From: JAEUMD01 sp050250815
Lineage (GTDB): Bacteria > Pseudomonadota > Alphaproteobacteria > Rhizobiales > Hyphomicrobiaceae
Length of the DNA stretch: 26,828 bases
Direction of reading: 5' to 3'
Assembly (NCBI GenBank): GCA_050250815.1
Contig: JBFWNY010000046.1
Span: 1 to 26,828, forward strand
Shown: positions 1 to 7,508 of the stretch, piece after piece
Numbering within the stretch: the stretch's first letter is position 1
Layout of the letters: every line of letters starts with the position of its first letter
Made by a program: the position numbers and the translations under genes
The notes under the pieces: model-generated
Databases searched by the model: none
The model's input: only the letters and a program-made list of their open reading frames with translations
Told to the model about the DNA's origin: nothing

Positions 1-2
1 GC

Positions 3-554
3 TCGTGCATCACATGGTCGGAACAGGAGCCAAGCGCGCGCCATATCCTGGCGCTCGACGATACTGCCTTCCTGGCGGAGATCGACAAGCGCGTGGGTGG
101 CCGGCTCGGCCGGTTGACGCTCGAAGGGCCGCGCGCGTCCTGGCCGCTCCAAATGCATCTGGCGCGCGCTTACGTCAGCAGCCGTCTTGCACTCATTGGC
201 GACACCGCACATGCCGTCCATCCGATCGCCGGCCAGGGGTTGAACCTCGCCCTGCGTGACGTCGCGGCCCTGGCGGAAGTGGTGGCCGACGCGGTGCGGC
301 TGGGGCTCGATCCGGGCAGCGCCGACACGCTGCGGCGCTACGAGCGTTGGCGCCGCTTCGATGCAACATTCTCGACCTTCGCCTTCGATGGTCTCAACCG
401 TCTGTTCTCAAGTGACGGAATGCTGCGGCGCGCGGTCCGCGGGTTCGGACTCGGCCTGGTCGAGCGAATTCCAGCGGTCAAGGGGCTCCTTGTCAGCGAG
501 GCCGCCGGGCTGACCGGTGACCTCCCACGCCTGCTCAAGGGTGAGCCGGTTTGA
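3..554 (+). CDS. UbiH/COQ6-family FAD-dependent monooxygenase, 3' part (partial)
   Basis: The reading frame is open from the window edge and ends with TGA at 552-554, so only the C-terminal ~183 residues are present. The stretch GDTAHAVHPIAGQGLN is the conserved GD motif that contacts the FAD ribityl chain in the aromatic hydroxylase fold, and the preceding segment (TWSEQEPSARHIL, then LEGPRASWPLQ) follows the UbiH/UbiF/Coq6 pattern. Enzymes of this family hydroxylate the ubiquinone ring at the inner membrane, using NAD(P)H and oxygen. The N-terminal Rossmann GxGxxG motif lies outside the window. Which ring position is hydroxylated (UbiH, UbiF, UbiI, UbiL or UbiM type) cannot be judged from this fragment. 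It converges on rimM, with 120 bases between the two stops. Confidence 0.88.
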   Translation, partial: SCITWSEQEPSARHILALDDTAFLAEIDKRVGGRLGRLTLEGPRASWPLQMHLARAYVSSRLALIGDTAHAVHPIAGQGLNLALRDVAALAEVVADAVRLGLDPGSADTLRRYERWRRFDATFSTFAFDGLNRLFSSDGMLRRAVRGFGLGLVERIPAVKGLLVSEAAGLTGDLPRLLKGEPV

Positions 555-674
555 TGGGGTTCTGACGGGGCTCCGAACAAGCAAAAGCCAGATCACGCGT
601 CATCGCGCGGTAGCGTAAGCTGGCCCATCCGCGACCAACGTCGCCCTCGACCAACTCGGCATGCCGAAGCCTCG

Positions 675-1220
675 TCACTCGCTATCCGCGGCCCCGTCGT
701 CATCTTCGTTCAAAGACACCGGCAACACCACGCCCACCTTTCCCGCCGCGAGATCGACCACCGGCACGAATGCTTTCGTGAACGGCAGCAGCTCGGTTTG
801 CCGGCCGCCGAGCAGTCTGATCTCCAGGATGTCACCGGCACCGTAGTTCGCCACCGCTACGACGGTGCCGACCGTCGCTCCCTCCGAGTCAACAGCGGAC
901 AAGCCGACGAGATCGGCATGATAGAAGTCGTCCGACTCAGGCTCGGGCATCGCCGATCGCGCGACGAACAGTTTGCGGCCCATGAGCGCTTCGGCCGCGT
1001 TGCGGTCGCTGACACCGTGCACGCGGACCACGAGCGCACCCTTTGGAGTCGTGCGGACGACCTTCAGCATCAGCGCCGCGCCGCCCTTGTCATCGGTCAG
1101 CGCGCCATAGGTGGCGATGTCCGCAGGCTCGGCCGTATACGAGCGCACAAGCACCTCACCGCGGACGCCATGCGCGCCGGTAATCTCGCCGAGCAGCACC
1201 CTGCGTGGGGCCTCCGCCAT
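675..1220 (-). CDS. rimM: Ribosome maturation factor RimM
   Basis: A 181-residue protein beginning MAEAPRRVLLGEITGAHGVRGEV, the typical RimM N-terminal beta-barrel opening with the GAHGVRGEV motif. A PRC-barrel half follows, with DFYHADLVGL and VPVVDLAAGKVGVVLP, and then an acidic tail (NEDDDGAADSE). RimM binds ribosomal protein S19 and assists maturation of the 30S head. The frame extends 17 codons further upstream, but the ATG at 1220 fits the family start and has a weak GAGAGAAG ribosome-binding site. It is the last gene of the minus-strand cluster ffh, rpsP, HTH regulator, rimM. The customary downstream genes trmD and rplS are absent: the next gene is the convergent monooxygenase. It lies 31 bases beyond the stop of the HTH-GrlR gene and is probably cotranscribed with it. 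Confidence 0.95.
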   Translation of the reverse strand: MAEAPRRVLLGEITGAHGVRGEVLVRSYTAEPADIATYGALTDDKGGAALMLKVVRTTPKGALVVRVHGVSDRNAAEALMGRKLFVARSAMPEPESDDFYHADLVGLSAVDSEGATVGTVVAVANYGAGDILEIRLLGGRQTELLPFTKAFVPVVDLAAGKVGVVLPVSLNEDDDGAADSE

Positions 1221-1251
1221 TGCTTCTCTCGTCCTGAATGACGTGCGCCGC

Positions 1252-1887
1252 TCAGTTGGGCAGCGGTCCAAGATAGGTCATCTGAACCTCGACGGCGCGA
1301 CCTGCCACTTCGGCGCGCGCCCGCGTGACAGGCGCCGCCCGCGCGAACGAGCCGACGATATCCACCGTGGCACCGTCCGAGCCGGCCGCGAAGCCCGTCA
1401 CAAGCACGCCTTCGGGCGGGACGTGCATACGCAGGTGCACCGCGTTGACCTCTTTGGCCGCGTCGAACTGGTAGGAGCCGACAAAGACGCCGCCGAAACG
1501 ATCCGAACCAAGGATCTTGCCATTGCGCAGGACCGCCAGCGCGCTGCCGCTTTCCCCCTGCTTCGCCTGGTTCGGCCAATACTCTACGTTGTAGAGGCCC
1601 TCATCGAGCATCTTCGATCGTCCTTTCACGCTGTTGAGTTCTTCGGCCAGCACATCGGCGGTCAGCTTCGGCAGCAGACGGAGATAGGCGTGAACCGGCC
1701 CTGGGAGAACGGTTTCTCCGGTGGCCCAGAGACTGACCGTGCGGGGGCTGACGTCTAGGAGCCGCGCGAACTCGGTCTGCTTGAGACCAAGCCGGTGGAG
1801 CACCTCTCGAAGACCCGCAGCCGCCATCTGTTCCGCTAGAAAAATCGGTGACAGACGCACTTTCTTCCATAACTGAACATCTGTCAA
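1252..1887 (-). CDS. XRE-type HTH regulator with GrlR-like C-terminal domain
   Basis: Residues ~25-70 (LREVLHRLGLKQTEFARLL, then DVSPRTVSLWATGETVLPGP) form a clear XRE/HigA-type helix-turn-helix. Residues ~95-211 start GLYNVEYW and run through ALAVLRNGKILGSDRFGG, VFVGSY and a beta-rich end. This is the pattern of small GrlR-type beta-barrel proteins; I recognise it only by pattern, so the domain call is tentative. The start is uncertain: TTG 1887 gives 211 residues but lies inside a palindrome; GTG 1860 has GGAAG just upstream; ATG 1827 would still keep the HTH. The gene sits between rpsP and rimM on the same strand but after the rpsP terminator, so it probably has its own promoter and drives rimM. 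A DNA-binding transcription regulator is likely; its targets and any ligand are unknown. Confidence 0.75.
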   Translation of the reverse strand: MTDVQLWKKVRLSPIFLAEQMAAAGLREVLHRLGLKQTEFARLLDVSPRTVSLWATGETVLPGPVHAYLRLLPKLTADVLAEELNSVKGRSKMLDEGLYNVEYWPNQAKQGESGSALAVLRNGKILGSDRFGGVFVGSYQFDAAKEVNAVHLRMHVPPEGVLVTGFAAGSDGATVDIVGSFARAAPVTRARAEVAGRAVEVQMTYLGPLPN

Positions 1888-1898
1888 CCGAATGACAG
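1881..1898. promoter_or_regulatory. Perfect inverted repeat, possible operator
   Basis: CTGTCA-ACCGAA-TGACAG is a perfect 6-base inverted repeat with a 6-base spacer. It covers the upstream-most possible start of the HTH-GrlR gene and follows the rpsP terminator. XRE-type regulators often bind such sites to control their own gene. That this site is bound by this protein is inference. If it is an operator, the true start codon is more likely GTG 1860 or ATG 1827. Confidence 0.4.
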
Positions 1899-1916
1899 CT
1901 CAAGTAGCGTTGGGCA

Positions 1917-1956
1917 CGAAAAGAATGAGGGCCCGCAGGTGTCCCTACAGGCCCTC
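1917..1956 (-). terminator. Intrinsic terminator after rpsP
   Basis: On the minus strand GAGGGCC (1956-1950) pairs with GGCCCTC (1933-1927) around a 16-base loop and is followed by ATTCTTTTCG, a T-rich tract. It lies about 57 bases past the rpsP stop and ends the ffh-rpsP transcript before the HTH-GrlR gene. Confidence 0.7.
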
Positions 1957-2012
1957 TCCCAATCTCGCGTCTGCAAACCTCGCCCGCGGCCCTTCGACCG
2001 CAAGCTCCAGGC

Positions 2013-2390
2013 TCACTCGCCCGCCGGCGCCTCGGCAGCGGCCTTCTTGGCGGCCTCGGCCTTCTCGGCCTCGAGCTTCATGCGCTCCTGCGCCTTCTTC
2101 TTGGGCTTGGCCCGCTCCGGGTTGTTGCGCTGGTCGCGCTTGGAGAGCCCCGCCGCGTCGAAGAAGCGGGCAACGCGATCGGTCGGCAGCGCACCGACGG
2201 AAAGCCAGTACTTGCAGCGCTCCTCGTTGAGGCGAATGCGCTCGGGGTTGTCCTTCTTGAGCATCGGATCGTAGGTGCCCACCTGCTCGATGTAACGGCC
2301 GTCGCGCGGCGACGTCGAATGGGCCGCGACGATGTAGTAGTAAGGCCGCTTCTTGGCGCCGCCACGTGCGAGCCTGAGTTTCACTGCCAT
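2013..2390 (-). CDS. rpsP: 30S ribosomal protein S16
   Basis: A 125-residue protein starting MAVKLRLARGGAKKRPYYYI and continuing VAAHSTSPRDGRYIEQVGTY and DPMLKKDNPERIRLNEERC, the S16 signature. The ~80-residue core is followed by a lysine-, glutamate- and alanine-rich tail (residues ~90-125), common in alphaproteobacterial S16. S16 binds 16S rRNA early in 30S assembly. AAAAGGA lies 8 bases before the ATG, a good ribosome-binding site. It is 98 bases downstream of ffh on the same strand. The same frame stays open far upstream through ffh, but that extension is a shadow. A GC-rich hairpin (GCCGCGC/GCGCGGC, 2414-2432) sits in the leader just upstream of the ribosome-binding site. Confidence 0.98.
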   Translation of the reverse strand: MAVKLRLARGGAKKRPYYYIVAAHSTSPRDGRYIEQVGTYDPMLKKDNPERIRLNEERCKYWLSVGALPTDRVARFFDAAGLSKRDQRNNPERAKPKKKAQERMKLEAEKAEAAKKAAAEAPAGE

Positions 2391-2488
2391 CTCGTATCCT
2401 TTTCCTTTGTTCCGCCGCGCGCGATGCGCGGCAATTTGCTTCAATCTGCTCCTCTTCCTCCCCCGTCTCAGGAGAGGAAAAATCCTGC

Positions 2489-4114
2489 TCAGCGCCTCTT
2501 CTTCCCTGGACCACCGGGGAAGCGCGGAAATCCTGGGCCACCCAAGCCGGGTAGCCCGCCACCGAGACCCGGTAGCCTCGGCAGGCCGCCTCCAAGACCC
2601 GGAAGCCCGGACGGAAGCCCCTTCGGCATACCGCCTCCGCCCGTCCCCGACGCGCCGCCCTGCTCGACAGCGTCGCGCAATTCCTTGGGCAACTGCTGCA
2701 ATGCCGCGGGATCGAGCGCCGCCAGTTCCTCCTGCATGCGCGCCATTTCTTCCGCGTTCGGTGCCGGCCCGCCGCCACCCATGCCGAGCATGCCGCCCAT
2801 TTTTCCGAACATGCCCTTGCCGCGCATGGACTTCATCATATCGGCCATCGCCATGTGCATCTTGAGCAGCTTGTTGATGTCGGCCGGCGTCGTGCCCGAG
2901 CCTGCCGCGACGCGCTTCTTGCGCTTGGCGTTGAGCACTTTCGGGTTTCGCCGTTCGTGCGGCGTCATCGACTGAATGATTGCGAGCTGTCGCTTGAAGA
3001 CCTTCTCGTCGACCTTGGCGTCCGCCATCTGCTGCTTGATCTTGCCGACACCCGGCAGCAGACCCATGATCCCGCCCATGCCGCCCAGCTTCTCCATCTG
3101 CATAAGCTGCTCGGCTAGATCCTCCAGATCGAACGCCCCCTTGCGCATGCGCTCGGCTATCGCCTGAGCCTTCTTGGCGTCGATCGTCTGCGCGGCCTTC
3201 TCGACAAGGCCGACGATGTCGCCCATGCCCAGAATTCGGCCGGCGATGCGCTTGGGGTCGAAGTCCTCCAGCGCATCCCACTTCTCACCCGTACCGATGA
3301 GCTTGATCGGTTTGCCGGTGACGGCGCGCATGGAAAGCGCCGCGCCGCCGCGGCCATCGCCATCGGCACGAGTCAGCACGATGCCGGTGATGCCAACCGT
3401 CGCCTCGAACGCATTGGCGGTGTTGACCGCATCCTGGCCGGTGAGACTGTCGGCAACCAGCAGGACCTCGTGCGGGTTGGTGTCGCGCTTGACGCGCGCC
3501 ACCTCGCCCATCAGTTCCTCGTCGACCGTGACGCGGCCCGCCGTATCGAGCAGCACGACGTCATAGCCCCCGAGCCGCGCGGCATCGAGCGCGCGCCGCG
3601 CGATGTCTACCGGTGTCTGGCCGGCGACGATCGGCAGCGTATCGACTCCCGTCTGGCCGCCCAGCACCTTGAGCTGCTCCATGGCTGCCGGCCTGCGCGT
3701 ATCGAGCGAGGCCATCAGCACCTTCTTGCGCTCGCGCGACTTGAGGCGATAGGCGATCTTGGCAGTCGTGGTCGTCTTGCCCGAGCCCTGCAGACCGACC
3801 ATCAGGATGGCAACCGGCGGAGTGGCGGCCAGATCGATCGGCTCGGCGTCCGAGCCCAGCACGCTCACCAGCTCGTCGTGAACGATCTTGACGACCATTT
3901 GCCCGGGGGTGATCGACTTCAGCACCTCCTGGCCGACGGCCTTCGCCTTGACCTTCTCGACGAAGCCCTTGACCACATCGAGTGCAACGTCGGCCTCAAG
4001 CAGAGCCCGCCGCACCTCGCGCATGGCCTCCGCCACGTCGCTCTCTGTAAGGGCGCCGCGCCGCGTCAGCTTGTCGAGTACGCCCGACAGACGATCGCTC
4101 AGGGACTGGAACAT
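2489..4114 (-). CDS. ffh: Signal recognition particle protein Ffh (SRP54)
   Basis: A 541-residue SRP GTPase. The N domain is residues ~1-95. The GTPase domain carries P-loop GLQGSGKT (107-114), DTRRPAA (138-144), DTAGR (190-194) and TRADGDGRGG (248-257). The methionine-rich M domain (~300-435) includes KLGGMGGIMGLLPG, the finger loop that holds signal peptides, and the basic RNA-binding segment NAKRKKRVAAGSG. Ffh with 4.5S RNA brings inner-membrane proteins to FtsY and the translocon. The C-terminal ~100 residues are unusually glycine, proline and methionine rich, with repeated GLPGLGGG-like units ending GPGKKRR; this makes it longer than E. coli Ffh (about 450). TTGAGGAG precedes the ATG. 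First gene of the ffh-rpsP transcript. Confidence 0.98.
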   Translation of the reverse strand: MFQSLSDRLSGVLDKLTRRGALTESDVAEAMREVRRALLEADVALDVVKGFVEKVKAKAVGQEVLKSITPGQMVVKIVHDELVSVLGSDAEPIDLAATPPVAILMVGLQGSGKTTTTAKIAYRLKSRERKKVLMASLDTRRPAAMEQLKVLGGQTGVDTLPIVAGQTPVDIARRALDAARLGGYDVVLLDTAGRVTVDEELMGEVARVKRDTNPHEVLLVADSLTGQDAVNTANAFEATVGITGIVLTRADGDGRGGAALSMRAVTGKPIKLIGTGEKWDALEDFDPKRIAGRILGMGDIVGLVEKAAQTIDAKKAQAIAERMRKGAFDLEDLAEQLMQMEKLGGMGGIMGLLPGVGKIKQQMADAKVDEKVFKRQLAIIQSMTPHERRNPKVLNAKRKKRVAAGSGTTPADINKLLKMHMAMADMMKSMRGKGMFGKMGGMLGMGGGGPAPNAEEMARMQEELAALDPAALQQLPKELRDAVEQGGASGTGGGGMPKGLPSGLPGLGGGLPRLPGLGGGLPGLGGPGFPRFPGGPGKKRR

Positions 4115-4761
4115 CGGCTCTCCTCAAGACGCGGGTGAAGGGCCCGCCCGCGCTCGCATTCGAACGGCCAAAGCACGAACGCACCCGCGGGCGAAACTCG
4201 CCGGCGGATGTTGACCCCCCTGCCTCCCGGGCCGGCAGCGGCCGGTTCCATGTGCAGGGCGGCGGCTCGTTCGCAACGGGCCGTCTGGATGGCACGACGT
4301 ATGGGCGATGCCCGCGGTGTTGTCAACAAAGCGGGCTCCTGCTCACGCCGGCGCCCCCCAACGCGCCAGAAGTCGATGCGGAAGAAGCCCGAACCGCAGT
4401 CGCCGCTGAACATGCCGGCATTACGGAAATACCCGGAGATGTTGAGGTTCGCCGAAGGCGGCGGGGAAATGCCGCTGTGCTCGATCGTCAGGAACCCAGA
4501 CCGCTGGTCCACAGAGCCGCGGAACGTGAACCGGTCGCTCTGGAAGAAGATCGCGCCGTTGCTGATGACGATGTTCGAGATCGGATATTGGCCTTTGCAA
4601 ATCGGCCAGCGCACGCTGGCATGGCCGCGCATGCCTGTGTACGTACCGTTGGGCAGCGCCAGTCCCCTGGATGGTGGAGGCGAGGGCGCCACCGAAAGCT
4701 CCGAAATCCGACCGAGGTAGGATGCCTGCAGACAGGGATCGTCGGCGCCGCAGGCTCGCAA
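4099..4761 (-). pseudogene. Degenerate frame, remnant of a secreted LprI-type protein
   Basis: From TTG 4761 the frame reads LRACGADDPCLQASYLGRIS, which resembles the end of an LprI/DUF1311 domain (pattern ACGxDxxCLxxxYxxRI). It continues with a beta-rich segment (NGTYTG, PISNIVISNGAIFF, FRGSVDQRSGFLTIEHSG, DCGSGFFRIDFW) of the sort found in secreted alphaproteobacterial proteins. Protein-like sequence stops near 4354; the remaining ~85 residues to the stop inside ffh look like translated non-coding DNA. There is no ATG or GTG start and no signal peptide: the space where the N-terminal LprI domain should be is taken by the actP terminator. I read it as a 5'-truncated, 3'-frayed remnant. A short functional protein cannot be excluded. 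Confidence 0.45.
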
Positions 4762-4783
4762 TCTGAAGCTTGGCGCGCAAACA

Positions 4784-4819
4784 ACTTCGCCCGCGACCGT
4801 TTCGGGTCACGGGCGAAGT
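4784..4819 (-). terminator. Long hairpin, terminator of yjcH-actP
   Basis: On the minus strand ACTTCGCCCGTGACC pairs with GGTCGCGGGCGAAGT around the loop CGAAAC: 15 pairs with one G-T wobble. It lies about 42 bases past the actP stop and is followed by TGTTTG, a modest T-rich tail. The stem is nearly symmetric, so it may also stop transcription from the other direction. Confidence 0.65.
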
Positions 4820-4860
4820 ATTACCACCTGTCCGCTTCTGGGGAGAAGCCGCACCAAGTC

Positions 4861-6558
4861 TCAGTGCGCGGACGCCGCCGAGATTCCAAGTCCCGTCTCG
4901 GAGCGCACGAGCTGCGCCTCGTACGCTGCCCGTTCGGAAGCTGCCTGCGCACTGCGATCAAGCTTCGAGATCAGCCAGATGCCCACGAAGGCCAGCGTCA
5001 TCGAGAACAGAGCGGGGTTGGAGTAGGGGAAGGGCGCTGAGCCCTTCGGCATATGCAGCACATCCTCCCAGACCGACTTCGACAGGATCACCATGCCCAC
5101 CGAGCTCACCAATCCCAGCAGACCGCCGATCACCGCGCCCTTGGTTGTCACGTCCTTGTAGAATATCGACATGACGAGTACCGGGAAGTTGATCGACGCG
5201 GCCACCGAGAAGGCGAGACCGACCATGAACGCGACGTTCTGCTTCTCGAAGATGTAGCCCAGCATAATCGCCACGATGCCAATGGCGACCGCGGAAATCT
5301 TGGAGATGCGCACCTCGGTTGCCTCGTTCGCCTTGCCTCGCGCGAAGACCGAAGCGTACAGGTCGTGGCTGACGGCACTGGCTCCAGCGAGCGTCAGTCC
5401 GGCAACGACCGCCAGGATTGTGGCGAACGCAACAGCGGAGATGAAGCCGAGGAACAGATTGCCGCCGACCGCCTTCGACAAGTGCACGGCCGCCATGTTG
5501 CTGCCGCCGGCCAGGTCCTTCACCTTGTCGAACGCACCGTTGGCGCCCGCCTTGAAGAAGGACGGATCGTTCATTAGGAACGTGATGGCTCCGAAGCCGA
5601 TGATGAACGTGAGGATGTAGAAGTAGCCGATGAAGCCGGTGGCGTAGAACACCGACTTGCGCGCCTCCTTGGCGTTGGCGACCGTGAAGAAGCGCATAAG
5701 AATGTGCGGAAGACCGGCGGTTCCAAACATCAGCGCGAGGCCGAGCGATATCGCCGACACAGGATCGGAGATCAGCCCGCCGGGCCCCATGATGGATACG
5801 CCCTTGGGATGGATCTCGACCGCGCGCTGGAACAGCTTCTCGGGTGAGAAGCCATACGTCATCAGAACCATGACCGCCATGAACGTGGCTCCGCCGAGCA
5901 GAAGCCCCGCCTTGATAATCTGCACCCACGTCGTCGCGGTCATGCCGCCGAAGGAGACGTAGACGATCATCAGGGCGCCGACGCAGATCACCGCGTAGAG
6001 GTAGTCGAGACCGAACAGCAGCTCGATCAGCTTGCCGGCACCGACCATCTGCGCGATCAGATAGAAAGCCACGACGGTTAGTGTACCGATCGCGGACATG
6101 ATCCGGATCGGCACCGGCTGGAGACGGAACGAAACGACGTCGGCAAATGTGTACTTGCCCAGATTGCGCAACCGCTCCGCGATGAGGAAAAGAATGATCG
6201 GCCAGCCGACGAGCCAGCCGACCGAATAAATCAGGCCATCGTAGCCGCTCGAGTAGACGAGTCCGGAAATTCCCAGGAACGAAGCCGCCGACATGTAGTC
6301 GCCAGCGAGCGCCAGTCCGTTCTGGAAGCCCGTGATACCGCCGCCGGCGGTATAGAAATCCGCTGCGGTCTTGGTGCGCGAAGCCGCCCACTTCGTGATT
6401 CCGAGTGTCGCCAGCACGAACACTCCGAACAAGACGATCGCCTCGAGGTTCAGATCCTGCTTGCTACCGCCTTCGATCGCGCCGGCAGCAAAGGCGGCCG
6501 AAGCAAGGGAAGCGAGCAGAGCGGTGGCGCCGAACGCCGTGATGAAGAGCCGCCGCAT
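4861..6558 (-). CDS. actP: Cation/acetate symporter ActP
   Basis: A 565-residue sodium:solute symporter (SSS) family protein. It opens with a signal-like segment (MRRLFITAFGATALLASLAS) and then has about 13 hydrophobic membrane segments. Typical ActP stretches are TAGGGITGFQNGLALAGDYM, SAASFLGISGLVYSSGYDG, GTAGLPHILMRFFTVANAKE and LAGASAVSHDLYASVF. ActP imports acetate and similar short acids with a cation across the inner membrane. It starts 3 bases after the stop of the DUF485 gene, with GAGGAATGAGAG before the ATG, so the two are translationally linked, as in the E. coli yjcH-actP arrangement. The genes for the ethylmalonyl-CoA pathway and succinate dehydrogenase further along the same strand fit a role in growth on acetate. 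Which acid is the real substrate cannot be told from sequence. Confidence 0.93.
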   Translation of the reverse strand: MRRLFITAFGATALLASLASAAFAAGAIEGGSKQDLNLEAIVLFGVFVLATLGITKWAASRTKTAADFYTAGGGITGFQNGLALAGDYMSAASFLGISGLVYSSGYDGLIYSVGWLVGWPIILFLIAERLRNLGKYTFADVVSFRLQPVPIRIMSAIGTLTVVAFYLIAQMVGAGKLIELLFGLDYLYAVICVGALMIVYVSFGGMTATTWVQIIKAGLLLGGATFMAVMVLMTYGFSPEKLFQRAVEIHPKGVSIMGPGGLISDPVSAISLGLALMFGTAGLPHILMRFFTVANAKEARKSVFYATGFIGYFYILTFIIGFGAITFLMNDPSFFKAGANGAFDKVKDLAGGSNMAAVHLSKAVGGNLFLGFISAVAFATILAVVAGLTLAGASAVSHDLYASVFARGKANEATEVRISKISAVAIGIVAIMLGYIFEKQNVAFMVGLAFSVAASINFPVLVMSIFYKDVTTKGAVIGGLLGLVSSVGMVILSKSVWEDVLHMPKGSAPFPYSNPALFSMTLAFVGIWLISKLDRSAQAASERAAYEAQLVRSETGLGISAASAH

Positions 6559-6561
6559 CTC

Positions 6562-6861
6562 TCATTCCTCCATCAGGCGCTGGGTCAGCTCGTCGAACTC
6601 GCCGTTGGCGCGCCGAACGTAGATGCCCGTCAGAATGAAGGCCGAGATGATGACGAAGAGGCCAAGCGGGATGCCGATTGTCGTGACGCCGCTCCCGATG
6701 GGTGTCGCCAGCAGCGACTTGTCGAAAGCAACCAGCAGAACAAAGCCGAAGTAGATTAGGAGCATGAGCGTCGCCAGAATGCCTGCGAAGCGGCGGCGCC
6801 TGCCGATCAGCTCTCTATAGAGGGGGTTCGATCTGATCCTGTTAAGCTCGTCTGAACTCAT
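6562..6861 (-). CDS. yjcH: DUF485 membrane protein, ActP partner
   Basis: A 99-residue protein MSSDELNRIRSNPLYRELIG with two membrane segments (FAGILATLMLLIYFGFVLLV and IGIPLGLFVIISAFILTGIY) and a C-terminal RANGEFDELTQ motif, the DUF485 (YjcH) pattern. It is almost always found directly before actP and is presumed to help the symporter; the mechanism is not known. The frame runs 25 codons further upstream, but AGAGG 8 bases before ATG 6861 decides for this start. First gene of the two-gene unit. Confidence 0.92.
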   Translation of the reverse strand: MSSDELNRIRSNPLYRELIGRRRRFAGILATLMLLIYFGFVLLVAFDKSLLATPIGSGVTTIGIPLGLFVIISAFILTGIYVRRANGEFDELTQRLMEE

Positions 6862-7508
6862 CTTGGAACCTCTGGCGTTTTCCCACGCGCAACCCTCCCC
6901 CCGGAAAGGGCGGGTCGGCGGTTGGTCGGATTTCATGTTTGCTTCGCGAACGCGCCTGCTCTTTGGTCAAGAGCTTCCAGCTCGTTCATTTTCAGTTGGA
7001 CGGTTGCTTTGCCGTCATCTGCTCGCAGTTTTCTGCTGTGACAAGAGACGCGGTCTCTCTCAACTTTCATCACACAAAGAGTGGGCATTCGAAATATAGT
7101 ACTTGGTATCGAATCCGCTTGGTTGGGCACACCTAGGTGCAGCTTTTGCGGTGAAGCGACACGGAAACTGGCTCCGACCCTAACTCTCTGATTAGAAATA
7201 TGGTTCAGATCGTCGGCACGGTACCGAGATTGCTTGCAGCTCAGACGATTTGGCTCTTTTTCTTCTCGAACAGATTGCCGGCAATCCACGTCATGGCGCG
7301 CCGACAATTTCCCGCCGATCGACGATTTTATTTTCAGCGGTTCGAGTAAATTCTGGCAACTTCCGACTTCGACTGAACCGTTTCAAATTGGAAATCGCTT
7401 TGCCGACCTCGGGTAGAATTAGCCCGGCTCGCCGCACAATCTGGCGTCACCCGATGGGAACGCGCGGTGGGCCGCATTGAACGCGCGGCCGCTCTGGACC
7501 GGCGACCT
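6862..7508. other. Non-coding stretch upstream of yjcH-actP
   Basis: About 650 bases without a convincing gene, with lower GC than the flanks. The short frames here lack ribosome-binding sites and protein-like composition. Visible structure: a 10-base perfect palindrome CACCTAGGTG (7130-7139), and a direct repeat GAACGCGCGG at 7458-7467 and 7479-7488, 21 bases apart. It must contain the yjcH-actP promoter and the 3' end of the 7509-8117 transcript, but no clear -35/-10 pair or terminator stands out. Confidence 0.5.

Noticed and set aside
656..667. Palindrome TCGGCATGCCGA after rimM as a terminator.
   Set aside because: The hairpin would have only four pairs around CATG and no T-tract.
2013..3281. 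A 422-codon frame running from rpsP back through ffh.
   Set aside because: Only the last 125 codons are S16; the rest is an out-of-frame shadow of ffh, and a good ribosome-binding site lies before ATG 2390.
4135..5040. A 301-codon plus-strand frame opposite actP, its terminator and the remnant.
   Set aside because: It has no ribosome-binding site or recognisable domain, and its second half is antisense to actP.
7130..7139. Palindrome CACCTAGGTG as an operator.
   Set aside because: A 10-base palindrome is not rare by chance and nothing else marks the site.
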